DNA from: Pelagophyceae sp. CCMP2097
Taxonomy: Eukaryota; Sar; Pelagophyceae
Direction: 5' to 3'
Length of the DNA: 49,527 bases
Assembly (NCBI GenBank): GCA_026770575.1
Contig: MU657194.1
Location: forward strand, 68,940 to 118,466
The notes under the pieces were generated by a model, which saw only the letters and a list, made by a program, of their open reading frames with translations, was not told the origin of the DNA and searched no databases. A program made the translations under genes and the position numbers. Shown here piece by piece: positions 1 to 9,774 of the stretch; the stretch's first letter is position 1, and each line of letters begins with the position of its first letter.

Positions 1-168
1 GCATCCTCATGTGAACAGCCGGGTAACTAATGTGGTCCAAGTTTTTTGCGATAGACACTATTGAGCTCCTCCGGATTTGATGTGCGACCAACGCCTACTA
101 ATGTGCATTTGTCTCCAAGTTATGTAAGGGGGTCTGGCGAGGCCGCGCCAGCCGGGAGTCCGCCTGGC

Positions 169-1666
169 TCATTTGACGGGCGTCATGAGCGGGCGGTACT
201 GCTGCGCGTTGCCGCGCGATTCGAAGCCGCCCGGCCGCATCGGCGACGTTGCCACGCCTTCGTCGGCCCAGGCTCTGACAGCGGGCGAAGATTCACACGC
301 CTCGCGCATTCTTTGCCACTCGTCTTCGGGCCCGCGCGGCTGCGTGGCGGACTTTGTGTGCCAGAAGAGGAGCTTGAGGTCTGGTTCGTCGCCAGCGTCG
401 CGGAGCAGGGCGGCAAACGATTTCGCGGCAAAGTGGCCGCACAGCCACAGCGGCTTCGGCCCGTCCGCGGTTGCGGGCGCGTTTCGGAAGCTGAGCTGGC
501 CCGTCTTTTCGTACGCGCCCGCGGCGTCTTTGCTTCGTCGCGAGTGCGTGCCGTAGTCTCCGACGAAGTCCGCCTCAGTCTCTAAACGCAGCTGCGAGGC
601 CATGATCTCCAAAGCGAGCGGGAGCACGTTTGGCCCGCCGAGCGCGGAAAGCTCGGCGCACGCGTTGCGGACCGTGTGCGAGACGGTCAACGGGACGAAT
701 GAAGCCCACGGCGCCGTGTGCAGGCCGCAAGTGCGCTGCGCTGCCGCGAAGAGCGGATGCACGAGGACGCCGTGGATTTTGAACTTGGGCGACTGGAACG
801 CCCGCAGGCCGAGGTGCCTCGCCAGCGCGACGCCGACGATGAGGCCGGAGACGGTGCAGCTGCTCCCGACGGCGACGTAAATCCCGTCCGGGTCGTCTGC
901 CTCGCCTTTTGAAATCTGCTCGGCGAGCTCCAGCGCGCCGCCGACTTGGCCCAGGACGCCGCTCGGCGAGTTGCCGCCGAGGGGCAGGACGACGGCGCCG
1001 CCGCTGAACGCGGCCCACGCGGCTTGGGCAAAAGTGCGCCAGTCGTCCCAGAGGCCGACGCCACCCGTTTTGAACGAGAACGTAGAGAGCATGTTCAGCG
1101 TGTTGTCGAGATCTGGAGCGTCGGGCGAGACCCAGGCCACTTCCACAGGTGGCAGCGCCTTCACGGCCCGCGCGTGGACGATTGTGGCCACAACCTGGTT
1201 GCTGCCGCCGCTGCCGAGGACGACGAGCTTCTGCGGGCCGCCCGCCGAAAGGCGCGCCTCGCAGACGGCGAGCTGGTGCTGCAGCGTCCGCACCTACATG
1301 CCACTCTTCCCGCGCAGAGTCCGTCGAGCCGGCGGTGTTTCGCACCTTATTGCCGCCGTACGTCGGCGATGCGTAGTCCTCGCGCTTGACGGAGACAGTG
1401 ACGGTGCGGCCTCCCGCGGCGACTTTCAAGTCGTGCACGGGGGTTGGGTAATCGCCCAACTCGCGCCAGGCGAATTTTTCGCGCAGCTGCGGCAAGTGGC
1501 GGAACAAGGCGCAGTTCTCCGCGCGCTCCTCCTGCAGCTGCATCACCGTCGGCGGGCAGAGGCCAACGGATCCGTGGAAGGCGCGGAGCACGCCGACGGC
1601 GCCGGCACCGAGGCAGACGACGCCGACGCAGCACGGCGCCGCCACCGACACCACTTGGAGCCACAT
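169..1666 (-). CDS. PLP-dependent ACC deaminase / D-cysteine desulfhydrase-like protein
   Basis: Two exons, 1346-1666 and 169-1293, give 481 residues. The family deaminates 1-aminocyclopropane-1-carboxylate or desulfhydrates D-cysteine with pyridoxal phosphate. Seen: SVKREDYASPTYGGNKVR carries the PLP lysine in the usual GGNKVR context, with the intron (1294-1345, 52 bp) cut between K and V; a glycine-rich phosphate loop (VLGSGGSNQVV) follows, and VGSSCTVSGLIVG lies further on. The start at 1666 puts a hydrophobic stretch (residues 6-30) at the N terminus, either a signal/anchor or part of an organelle presequence. The reading frame continues upstream to 1801 but with poor protein character. 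At over 480 residues it is longer than bacterial ACC deaminase (about 340); the extra lies at both ends and within the C-terminal half. Substrate cannot be decided by eye. The gene is divergent from PSMG3. Confidence 0.82.
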
Positions 1667-1869
1667 GGGCCGAGACGGCGAGGCCTCTAGATAGGGACCG
1701 CCGAAGAGGCGAGGAGGCGAGCTCGCGGAGCCGCAGATATCCGCGGTGGTCCAAAATGGATACACTCGCCAAAATTCCCTTTTCGGCGACAACAGAGGCA
1801 ATTAGCGAGCGAGCGGACTCCGCCCAAATTGCAGGCCGCCGAGGCTGAGAAGGCCGCGCGGAGGACGCC
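1667..1869. promoter_or_regulatory. Shared upstream region of divergent ACC-deaminase-like and PSMG3 genes
   Basis: Only 203 bp separate the two predicted start codons, which face away from each other, so any promoter here is probably bidirectional. No TATA box or other named element stands out. The role is inferred from gene orientation only. Confidence 0.35.
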
Positions 1870-2662
1870 ATGTCGCCCGTGACGAGGACAGGTATGTGCC
1901 GCTTGTGCCGGCTCTCCGGGGGCGTGGGTCCTTGGAGGCTTGCCGCCATGCGCGCGATGGATGCCTCCAGGCGCGCGGACGATCGAGGGCATTTCAACGT
2001 CGTGCCTCGTCGCGGGGTTCGGCGACTACGTCGCCGTGTCGCTGACGCAATTCGACGCCGTAGGAGGCCGCGTCCAATATGGTCGGTCGGAAAGACCCTC
2101 GTGAGACCCTCGTGAGACCACCAAGTCGTGAGCGCCAAAGGAGTGGGCCGGATCGTGGCCGCCGTACGCGCAAGACGGCTGCTTCCGGAATGCCGTACCG
2201 CCGTTGCCAGGTCGGCACGGTGCTGCACGTCCAGCGGAACGGCGAGGGGAAGCTCGACATCTCTGTCAAGATGGGACAGCGCGAGGAGCCGCACCTCTTC
2301 GTCCTCGCGACGCAGGTCCGTCGAACGCCCCTTATAGGGCCTCAAAGGACGCCTTTTCGAAAGACCCGAAAGACCCGACGTCGAGCTGTTACCATGATGC
2401 CTCGGGCCGATGCTTCTGCTAGATCGCGCAGAGCCTCGGGCGCGTCGACAGCCGCAAGCTCGTGCTCACCATCGCGGTGAAGGCGTCGACGCTCGAAGAA
2501 ATGGAATCGATCCGGGTACGATGTCCTCCCATTCCCAGTCCAGAAACATCTCCTTCCAAGCGACACCCAGGGTGGATTAGAAGCAAGCAAGCAAGCGACT
2601 TGAATCTTCTTCGACGACCCTAGGCACTCGTCGACCTCGTCGAGGCGCATCGCACGTGGTAG
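1870..2662 (+). CDS. PSMG3: Proteasome assembly chaperone 3
   Basis: Five small exons: 1870-1891, 1971-2059, 2211-2315, 2423-2515 and 2624-2662, joining in frame to 115 residues (human PSMG3 is about 122). The family forms a heterodimer with PSMG4 that helps build the 20S alpha ring. Seen: a beta-strand core reading YVAVSLTQFDAVGTVLHV, then an acidic/basic strand, the segment REEPHLFVLATQIAQSL that parallels EPLIHVFAKNLVAFV in the animal protein, then LVLTIAVKASTL and a closing helix ending in HRTW, as the animal protein ends in CQVW. Introns are 79, 151, 107 and 108 bp with donors GTATG, GTAGG, GTCCG and GTACG. The first exon is the least certain part. No exon alone makes a convincing open frame, so automatic callers may miss it. 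Confidence 0.8.
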
Positions 2663-3088
2663 GGCCGTCCGTCGCCGAACGCGCGGCCGGGATACGGACG
2701 TGCGGCGTCGCGGTCCAAGTCAAGTCGGGACACGCCGTCGGACACCGAAACTGCAGACGACGGGCCTCTCGGGGCGCCGCACGCAGCGACGACGCGGCGC
2801 CGCGGCGACATCGCGCCGGCGCCCGACCGCGCGGCCGCGCGACGCGATTCTGCGGCCGGCTCTCAACCGAGTGGGCGCTCGCGCACCGCCGCGAGCGACG
2901 GGCCGCGACATCCACACCGCCGCTCGAGGCGCACCCAGCTGTGACATGTTGGTAACATTTCCTTGTTGGTTATTACACGCACGCGCCGATGGTCCGACGG
3001 CGGCTACAACGCCCCTCGAGGGCCGAGCCGGAGCTGGTACGTCGGCGTGCCGGCCTGCGAGAATCAAAGGTCGTCGCAAGTCGTTCCT
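2663..3088. other. Intergenic, convergent 3' ends
   Basis: Lies between the stop codons of PSMG3 (plus) and the TrmB-like gene (minus). Very GC-rich at first, then more mixed. I see no gene, repeat or RNA here; it is probably the two 3' untranslated regions. Confidence 0.5.
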
Positions 3089-4009
3089 TCACAGCCCGAA
3101 GGTGCACGGACGTACCAGGATATATTTGGCCTCAAAGTGCGTGAGGCCATCTTGCGTTAGCGGGCTCGCCGTCAAATGGTCGACAAGCGTCGTCGCGGGC
3201 GCCAACCACGCGGGCGTAGCCAACTCCGCGGGTGTCGAAACCTCAGCGGGCGCCGAAACCTCCGGGTCTGTCTCGCCGGCGAGGAGGAGCCGCCGCGCGC
3301 CGGCGTGGCCTTCATCCGCCGCGACTTGGACGGAGAATGCAAACTCGTCGAGGTACGTCTTCCAGGAGCCGCGCAGCGTGAGGCCGCCTGACCCTGTGGC
3401 CTGCAGCATCAAAGGGAAGCACGGGTGGCCGTGCCACCTTTTCCCGAGGTGCTCGCGCTTCGGGTAGGGGTTCGGGTAGAGCGCGTACGTGTGGCGGATG
3501 TCGAACTCGCCGGGGGCCTCAGCGACGAGGCGCCAAAAGTCGCCGAGCTCGGCTCGGAGTGCCAAAGCGTTGGAGGGCATTTGATCGCCCGGCTTCTCCA
3601 GCCGAGCAGCGGACCGGTCGACGCCAACGACGAGGTGGTCGGGATGCCTCAAAGCGAGGCGCAAGGTGGACCGCATCGCGCCGCAACCCGTGTCGACGAT
3701 GATGGGCTTCCCGCTCGCGCTCGCCGCGGAACGAAACGCGTCAAACGCGGCGCGGGTGTGCGCCGCCACGGGCCGCTGCGCGAGCCACTTCGCCTCGTCC
3801 GCCACGTGGCGCCGCACCGTGCGAGCAAGCTCCGCCTCGTCGATCTACGCACCGGCGGCGTCGCCGCGGGGCCCTTTTCTGCGGGTTTTCAGACGCACCG
3901 GGCGCTCGTCGATGTGGTACATCGCCCCCGCCGCGCTCATGGGCTGCGTCGAGAAGGCATGCGTCGAAGCGCAGCGCGAGAGCAGCAGCCCGGTGGCGAG
4001 GACGCGCAT
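3089..4009 (-). CDS. tRNA (guanine-N7)-methyltransferase-like protein, TrmB family
   Basis: Exons 3899-4009 and 3089-3844 give 288 residues; the 54-bp intron (3845-3898) starts GTGCGT and ends GTGCGTAG. TrmB/Trm8 enzymes place 7-methylguanosine at position 46 of tRNA using S-adenosylmethionine. Seen: the SAM loop IIVDTGCGAMRSTLRLA with the following acidic residue in VVGVDRS, the substrate-side motif YPNPYPKREHLGKRW, and a C-terminal THFEAKY that matches the family TxFExKY end. Residues 1-25 (MRVLATGLLLSRCASTHAF) resemble a signal peptide followed by an A-F cleavage motif as used for plastid import in algae with complex plastids, so plastid location is possible but unproven. A low-complexity insert rich in A, P, E and T lies before the C-terminal motif. 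Confidence 0.82.
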
Positions 4010-4416
4010 CACTCAGGCGCGACTGAGACTCAGAGCTTCGATTCTTCGATTCTAAAAGTGCGCCGCGGTCGATGGCATTGTCGGAGAGGGCGCTGCTGGA
4101 GGTGCGTCCGGGAAGACGTCCAAGGACGGGGCCCGCCGAATGACAGCTCTAGGTCTGCCTGGCAATCGCCAATCCTGAGAAGCTTCGTTCAGCGAAGCTT
4201 AAGCCTTGGGCAGGGTGCGGTTGGGCAGGGCGGGAGTCTCCCCCAGGCAAGCGGGGCTCGCACAAAAGGTTTATCGCAAGGTCGCCCAGGATGGGGGATT
4301 CGCCCGCTAGGACCATGGACGACCCGCCGCCGGCCGCCGTTCCAAAGCCCTGCTGCGTCCCCCAGTTGCTTGCTTCAGATCCACCCTCCGTTCTGTCCGG
4401 GAAATGTCGTCAATCT
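4010..4416. other. Intergenic upstream region with a perfect hairpin
   Basis: Divergent space between the TrmB-like gene and the decayed MYND-RING-Sel1 locus. At 4180-4200 an 8-bp perfect inverted repeat (AAGCTTCG / CGAAGCTT, 5-base loop) stands out. No gene or known promoter element is visible. Confidence 0.4.
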
Positions 4417-5341
4417 CAATATTCATCGGCGTTGTTCTGGTTGCGAAAAACCATCTCAAATATTTGGCAACCGCAAGCGACACAAACTGGAGTCGCAGCA
4501 AGGACGGCGCTGCGCGCGGTTTCTTTTCTGAGCTTCTTTTCTGTGCGAGCGCGGCCACAAGGCGCAGTGCGAGCAGCTCGCCGCCGACTTCCAAGACCGC
4601 CTCCGGAGTCGCGCTCATGCCGGCCAAGCTGAAGATCAAGGGGGAGCCGGCCATCCTCGAGGCCGTTTCGCCGGCGGACGGTTCCACGGCGGCGGCGCGC
4701 TTACCGGCTGTTCGGCTGGAAACGACGATGGTTCAGGCCGCCGCGCTGCACGGCGCCGAACCGGACTGGCGCGGCACGTGCGCCATCTGCCTCGACCTGG
4801 TTCCCGTCGAAGTCGAAAAGCAATCACTGTCGAATTTGCACAACAGAAATCGCCGAAGATAACTTTATTTAGCGCGTGCGCTCTTGCCACCCCCTCCAGT
4901 CGTATTAGTTGGCGCCTCGGAGACCAGCGCGCGAAGAAGCAACGTCTCAAACCGCGAAATTTTAGTAGCCTACTTTGGAGGCAAGGAATTGCCGGCCAAT
5001 TTGGGCATAACGTTCGGGCACAGTGCCCCTAACGTCTGTCTCAATTGGCCGGGAACTCATTGGCGCCTTCATCGACTTTTGATTTGGGCCCTAAGGTTTA
5101 GACTTGATTAACTACTAATTAAGAAGCTTTCGCAGAGTCTCGCCAAAATAAAACAGTTGACGAAAAAGCCAAACAAGCGCGCCCAGGGCGTCTCGCGGGA
5201 GTGGCCGGCGCAGCGCCAACCGCCTTCACGAGCCAAAAATAGTTAATTTCAGGACCCGAAGGGTCCTTGCCGTTTATTCAACGTCAGTTTACGGCAAGGG
5301 CCCTTCGGGTCCTTTGATTGAAGGATTACCAGGGGCAATTA

Positions 5342-5377
<36 letters not shown>

Positions 5378-6409
5378 CGTCCGTCGCTGGGTCCATCCGT
5401 GAGGTTCCACCTTTGGGAAGAAAAAAACAGCAACTCGGCCGATTTAGCGATTGGTGGTTGATGCGATCGCTAAAATTGGGAGTTGAGGTCGAGCAGGAGC
5501 CTCATTGGAATCATCATAGAAGAAGTTTTTGGTCACAGGTTCGAATCTGGTCGGCCGCAAAAAAAAAAAAAATAAATAGCTCAATAAGAAATAAAATAAT
5601 AAAAATAAAGATAAGGAGGATTTGAAAGTTCAGCGATTAGTTAAATAATTTCAATTATTTACGTGGGCATTGCAATGGGATTTGGCTGTATCCTTCGGGT
5701 CCTCCGTGTGCCTCCGGCGCGCTCTTGTAATAGATTTCCGGTGATAATCTAATTCGACCTGGTGATGTTTCTCCTCGTGCTGCTGCACGAAGATCTGCCA
5801 TGCGTGCTTCGCGAAGTGCCTGCGCCACGACAGGCGGTGCCCGATCTGCCGGACGTCGATCTTCAAGTCGCGCGCCGAGTGGCTGTCTCGGGTGCAGAAT
5901 CACGCGGACGAGGGGCGCGCCGAGGCGCAGTTTCAGCTCGGGCGCGCGTACCGTCAAGCTTTTGCAAGGTAACGCGGGTCTGAAGAAGAGCCTGAAGCGG
6001 GCGTTCCAGTTGTACGAAGTCGGTGCAAGGGCACGCGCCAGCTCAGTGCGCGTTGGGCCACGGTTACGAGTGGGGACGGCGACGCCGTCCAAATCGACTT
6101 CAAGGCCGCCGCGCACTGGTACCGGCGCGCAGCCGAGCAAGGACACCCAATCGCGCAGTTAAATCTAGGCTACATGTTCTTCCACGGCAGGGGCGTGGCG
6201 CGGTTGCCCTGCGAGGCCGCCAAGAGGTACCGCCTCGCCGCGGCGCAGGGTCAGCCGGACGCGCTCTTCATGCTCGGCGTGTGTCACGACGGAGGCTTCG
6301 GCGTGCCCAAGGACGCTGCCGAAGCGCTGCGCTTCTTCAAGCGTGCCGATGCACGGGCGCACAGCGGCAAGCACGTGCCAATCTCTGGCCAAACTGGCCA
6401 ACCGCCGTG
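4417..6409 (+). pseudogene. Degenerate MYND-RING-Sel1 repeat gene, interrupted by a SINE
   Basis: Fragments in order: a poor MYND-like zinc region (about 4450-4600: CSGCEKPS and then CERGHKAQCEQLAADF in another frame); a linker and first RING half ending WRGTCAICLDLVPVEVEKQS (to about 4830); then about 945 bp of foreign sequence including SINE copy A; then the second RING half ICHACFAKCLRHDRRCPICR (from about 5777) and Sel1 repeats such as AAHWYRRAAEQGHPIAQLNL to the stop at 6407-6409. An in-frame TGA lies just upstream of the second RING half with no AG acceptor in between, and the frame changes near 4609, 5960, 6035 and 6070 without intron-like borders. RING/Sel1 proteins are usually adaptor or ubiquitin-ligase-like. 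An intact relative lies at 18517-19433. Alternatives: sequence errors, or a real large intron plus errors; neighbouring long genes read cleanly, so decay is favoured. Confidence 0.6.
5251..5732 (+). repeat. tRNA-derived SINE-like element, copy A
   Basis: One of three near-identical copies of about 480 bp in the window. In element orientation: a 5' hairpin whose arms (about 22 bp) read AGGACCCGAAGGGTCCTTGC and its complement; a TGTC tetranucleotide run; a tRNA-like body with a box-A-like TTAGCGATTGGTGG, a D-arm-like 8-bp stem, a perfect box B GGTTCGAATC, and complementary CGGCCG ends; an A-run; an AT-rich tail; and the 3' end CTCTTGTAATA. This order (pol III promoter, body, A-rich tail) is that of a SINE. 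No target-site duplication is obvious. It sits inside the broken RING region of the Sel1 pseudogene. Confidence 0.78.
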
Positions 6410-6836
6410 ACCCTTCGCACCCTCATAAAATGGACGACCAGCGGTTGTATGGGGTACGCGAGTCGGCTTCCGTGGGAAGCATGTCGGTTGTGGCACGAGG
6501 GGTCGTTGTGGCACGAGGGGTCCTTACGCAAACGCAGGAAGACAGGTCGATATGGCACAGGGGGTACTAAGTTTACGGAGCAGTTGGGGGGGGATATTTT
6601 GGGGATCGGCGAGTGGGATCATTGCGTGTGTGGTTGGCGCCGTGTAGAAAGAACGGCAGTGCTCGTTGCGCGTGTGCGAATATTCGTTTTTTTCTTTTCT
6701 TCGTTCGTAGCCGAGGGCGCGCCCCGCGGCCACGCACCGCAGCGGGCGGCGACGGCGCGCGCGCGGCAGGGAGCGAGGCGACGCAGGGCGCCGCGCGTCC
6801 GCGCCGCCGGGCCGCGCGCCGCCGCCGCGCGCCGGT
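6410..6836. other. Intergenic, convergent 3' ends
   Basis: Between the stop of the Sel1 pseudogene and the stop of the zinc-cluster gene. The part near 6480-6540 repeats GGCACGAGGGGTC(C/G)TT twice in tandem (about 6492-6524). A T-rich run at 6680-6705 lies on the 3' side of the minus-strand gene. No gene seen. Confidence 0.45.
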
Positions 6837-8626
6837 TCAACCTTGTGTTTGCGGGATGTGGCCGCTGTCGTCGTGGTCCAGGATCAGGTCCGCCAGCAGC
6901 CCCGGCGAGTTGGGCGGCGGCAGGTCGTCGCCGTCGTCGACGCCGGCGTCGTCGTGGCGCGGCGTGCCCGGCGGCGAAGCGGCGCCGCCTTTCCGTCGCA
7001 TGTAGCCCTGGCGGCCCCGCTCGCGGCAGCGGTCGCATTTGGAAGCCGCCAGCTTCTCCGCAAACGCGGTCAAGTTGCGGAAGCGCTTGCAGCCCTTGCA
7101 CCACTTGAAGTGCGTCTCTGTCTGCAGGTGGCGCCACAGAGCTTTGTCGCACTCGCGGCAGACGTCTTTGTTCTGCCGCGGGATCACCACGGCCAACGCC
7201 CCCGACGCCGCCTTTAAAGCGTGGTCCTCCTGCGGCTGGCGGCCGCACATGACGCAGTGGATCAGCGCGCGCGTCTTGGCTCTCGGGAAGTTGATCAAGG
7301 CCTCGTAGGGCGGCGCCGGACCCGGCGCCAAATCGGCGGCGCATGGTGGGTTCTGCACCGTCGACGACACTTTCCCATCGTACGCCGCCACGGGCGCGTC
7401 CTGGGCCGCGTTGTGCTTGGAATCCGCTTTGGCGCGGTCGTCGTCGCCGCGCTTCTTCGGGGAAGCGTTACCTTTCAAGTTTCGCTTCTTCTTCTTCTCC
7501 GGCGCCGCCGCCTGGGCCACGAACAGGCCGTCATCCACGCCGGGCAGCTTGCTGCGGAAGCCGCGGGCGTCCAAACCGCCGCCGCAGAGGCCGAGATCCA
7601 ACGCGCCGGGCCCGTCCAGCGAGTTCACCGATGGTTCCGATTCTAACGACCCGCTCCGCACCATCAGCCGCCGTCGGTCCTCCTCCGAGTTGTACAGGTG
7701 CGGGTTGGACTCGGAGCATGCGCTGTCGTAAGAACCAAACCTAGAATTCGGAGGTGATTGCACCACGCTATCCAAAGGTCTCCCCCCGGCCTGCTTCGAG
7801 CCTCTGCGGACGATCGAGCTTCCGACTCCGGAGTTCTGTGCACCTTCCGGGTTGCCCCGCACTTGTGCTTGCCGACGGACGGACGCTGTTTCAGACGACG
7901 TGGACCTCCTCCGCAGGACGCCGCGAATCTGCGGCAGGCCGGCCGCGGCGCCGCGCGACGAGTGATGGTGGTGCGCCGACGAACTGCTCTGCGCCGTCAG
8001 ATTCGCCGCGGACAGCTGGTCGACGGGTTCGCCGAAGTAGGTCCCGGGCTGGCAGCCCGTGTGCCAAGGTAATTCCATGTCAAATCCCATGAGCTGGTCG
8101 TCGTGCGGCAGGCTCAGGACCTCTGCGCTCGGCGGCGGCTTGCGCGGGCCGCCGGGCGCGGTCGCGCCGAGGTCGGAAAGCGCGCCCTCCAAATCGAGCT
8201 CCGCGAGCAGGTCGATCGACGCCGCCCTTGGCTTCGTCGCCACGCAGCATTCATGCTCCTGCTTCACCACCACTCCAGAGTTGAGGTAGCCCGCGTGCAG
8301 TAATTTCTCCAGCTCGGCCGAGTCGCCGACTGCGTATTTATCTAACGCGACGCGGAGCGCCTAGCATTTTACCACTTTACCACTTTACCGCATTACCAGA
8401 TTTTACGGCAGTTTAAGGCATTTTACGGCAGTTGGGCGGCATCAGACACCCGTCGTACGAAATCCGACGAGGACCCCCCGCCGTTGCAAAGGGCCTCTGC
8501 GGCGCCGCTCCGTTTGACGGTTTTCCGACTTGTTCCGACGCGGGAACGCACCTCGTCGCCGTAAAGGACCATGTCCTTCAAGACGCCTTTCTGCGCCGCC
8601 GTCACCAGGCCCGACCGCTCCAGCTC
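6837..8626 (-). CDS. Uncharacterised protein with a C-terminal cysteine-cluster (zinc) domain
   Basis: Exons 8552-8626 and 6837-8360 are clear; at least one more 5' exon must lie upstream because exon 8552-8626 begins after an acceptor (GTAG). The 191-bp intron 8361-8551 starts GTGCG and ends in a run of GGTAAAGT-like repeats. Seen: an N-terminal helical module (TAAQKGVLKDMVLYGDE, then ELEKLLHAGYLNSG), a long disordered S/P/G-rich middle, a basic KKKKRNLKGN stretch that could serve nuclear import, and a C-terminal cluster CVMC, CREC, CKGCKRFRNLTAF, CDRC spaced to bind two zinc ions. I know no named family that fits the whole; the CKGC...CDRC part recalls plant/stramenopile DNA-binding zinc clusters. 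A nuclear regulator is a guess. Confidence 0.7.
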
Positions 8627-8981
8627 CTACAAAGACGGCAATCGCAGAGGCGGCGATGCGATGCCCGAATGCGATAGACGATGCCCGACGGCGCACGGCC
8701 CAAACGCAAGAGCAAAAAGCCAAGCCCGCATTCAAAGAGGTTCGCATCGGCGGGATGCATCGACGCCGCAGCAAACGGATGCTGTCCGCAGGCGCGTGCT
8801 CAGCGCGTAGCTCTCGACGGAGTCGGAGCCTAGAGGTTTGCGGCGTATGGCGGCCGCGGGGTGGACGCCACTTTTTCACGGCCACGCCGTTTCAAGGACC
8901 GGCGCCGCCTCGTCCGCCAAAGCCACGCGTGGGAAACGGGCCGCTCGAATATAATCTCCCGGGGCCTCGGAGCAGCGCCGC
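8627..8981. other. Probable 5' exon(s) or leader of the zinc-cluster gene, unresolved
   Basis: The missing start of the minus-strand zinc-cluster gene should lie here. A candidate ATG near 8762 opens a short frame (MHPADANLFECG...) but no donor pairs with it convincingly. Nothing else is visible. Confidence 0.3.
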
Positions 8982-9774
8982 TCACGTGTTCTGCTGAATG
9001 ATCCCGCACGCGTGCGCTTCGGCATGAAGTTGCCGTACGACGAAGGCGTCGCCGCCGGCGGCGTGTGCCTAAGCGCGAGACCACCTCCAAGCGACGCAGG
9101 ACCGCCCCGGCCGCGAGCACCGCCGGCGGTCGGCGCGGAGAGGTGAGATGGGTTTGCGGCTCGCCGCTCGATAGGCCTGCTGAGCCACTCACGCAAAGTT
9201 CTTCCGAAACGCGTTATCCTGCTGCGCGTGGTACGGGGCCGCCTGCACCACCGCGGTGACGCGGCCGAAGCGAAGAAATGCATCACAGGCCGCTTGCTTT
9301 GGCCATGTTGCAGCACGTTTTCTGAAAAAGTGACGCACGCTCAAGTCGCCGTTCCAAGACGACTCCTCGGTGAACCCAAACGTGTCCTTCTCGTCGTCGT
9401 CCGGTGCCGCCGAGCCCCTAAAGAACGCGGTGGCGGCGGAGCCTCCGACGTGGAAGCGGCCGGAGAGGTGCATTTTGAGAAACTCCCGCCGGCCGCGGCC
9501 CGAAACACAACGCCCGGGCGCCTCGTTGCAATTCGCCGCGAAACGGCCCCCCACGGCGGGCCGCTCGGCGCGCGCGCCAAGAGGCTCGAATCGCCGGCGG
9601 GCCGGCTTTGAGAGCCGGCGGCGCCCCAGAGTTCGGCTTTTGCGCGGGCAGAACAAAGGCCTTCCGCCGCCCTCCGCCTCGGTTGCCGGGTGCAACTGCA
9701 GGCGCCGGTGCGCGCATGCTCAGGAGCGTGCTGCCGATCCTACGTCGCGTTGCGTCGATGAAATTCCGGCCCAT
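8982..9774 (-). CDS. Hypothetical protein, exon structure unresolved
   Basis: The core at about 9187-9600 has strong GC-ending codon bias on the minus strand and protein-like composition: FLKMHLSGRFHVGGSAATAF, then APDDDEKDTFGFTEESSWNG, then VVQAAPYHAQQDNAFRKNF. A GTGAGT donor follows at about 9188, and an acceptor near 9066 would lead to a last exon ending at TGA 8982-8984 or in another phase. At the 5' side an ATG at 9774 starts a plausible presequence-like stretch (MGRNFIDATRRRIGSTLL) but in a different frame from the core, so an intron or frameshift must intervene. I do not recognise the family. The opposite strand is also open here, which lowers confidence. Confidence 0.35.

Noticed and set aside
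5400..5570. SINE body read as a functional tRNA gene
   Set aside because: Box A/B and acceptor-like ends are present, but the central part does not give a clean anticodon arm, the T-stem has a mismatch, and the same unit recurs with poly-A and a fixed tail, so it is a tRNA-derived repeat.
5233..5745. Target-site duplications around the SINE copies
   Set aside because: Flanks of copies A, B and C were compared by eye and no convincing direct repeat of 5 bp or more was found.
5960..6090. Frame changes in the Sel1 region explained as mini-introns
   Set aside because: The frame shifts within about 10-15 bases, too short for introns, and lack GT/AG at the right phase; decay or indel errors are simpler.
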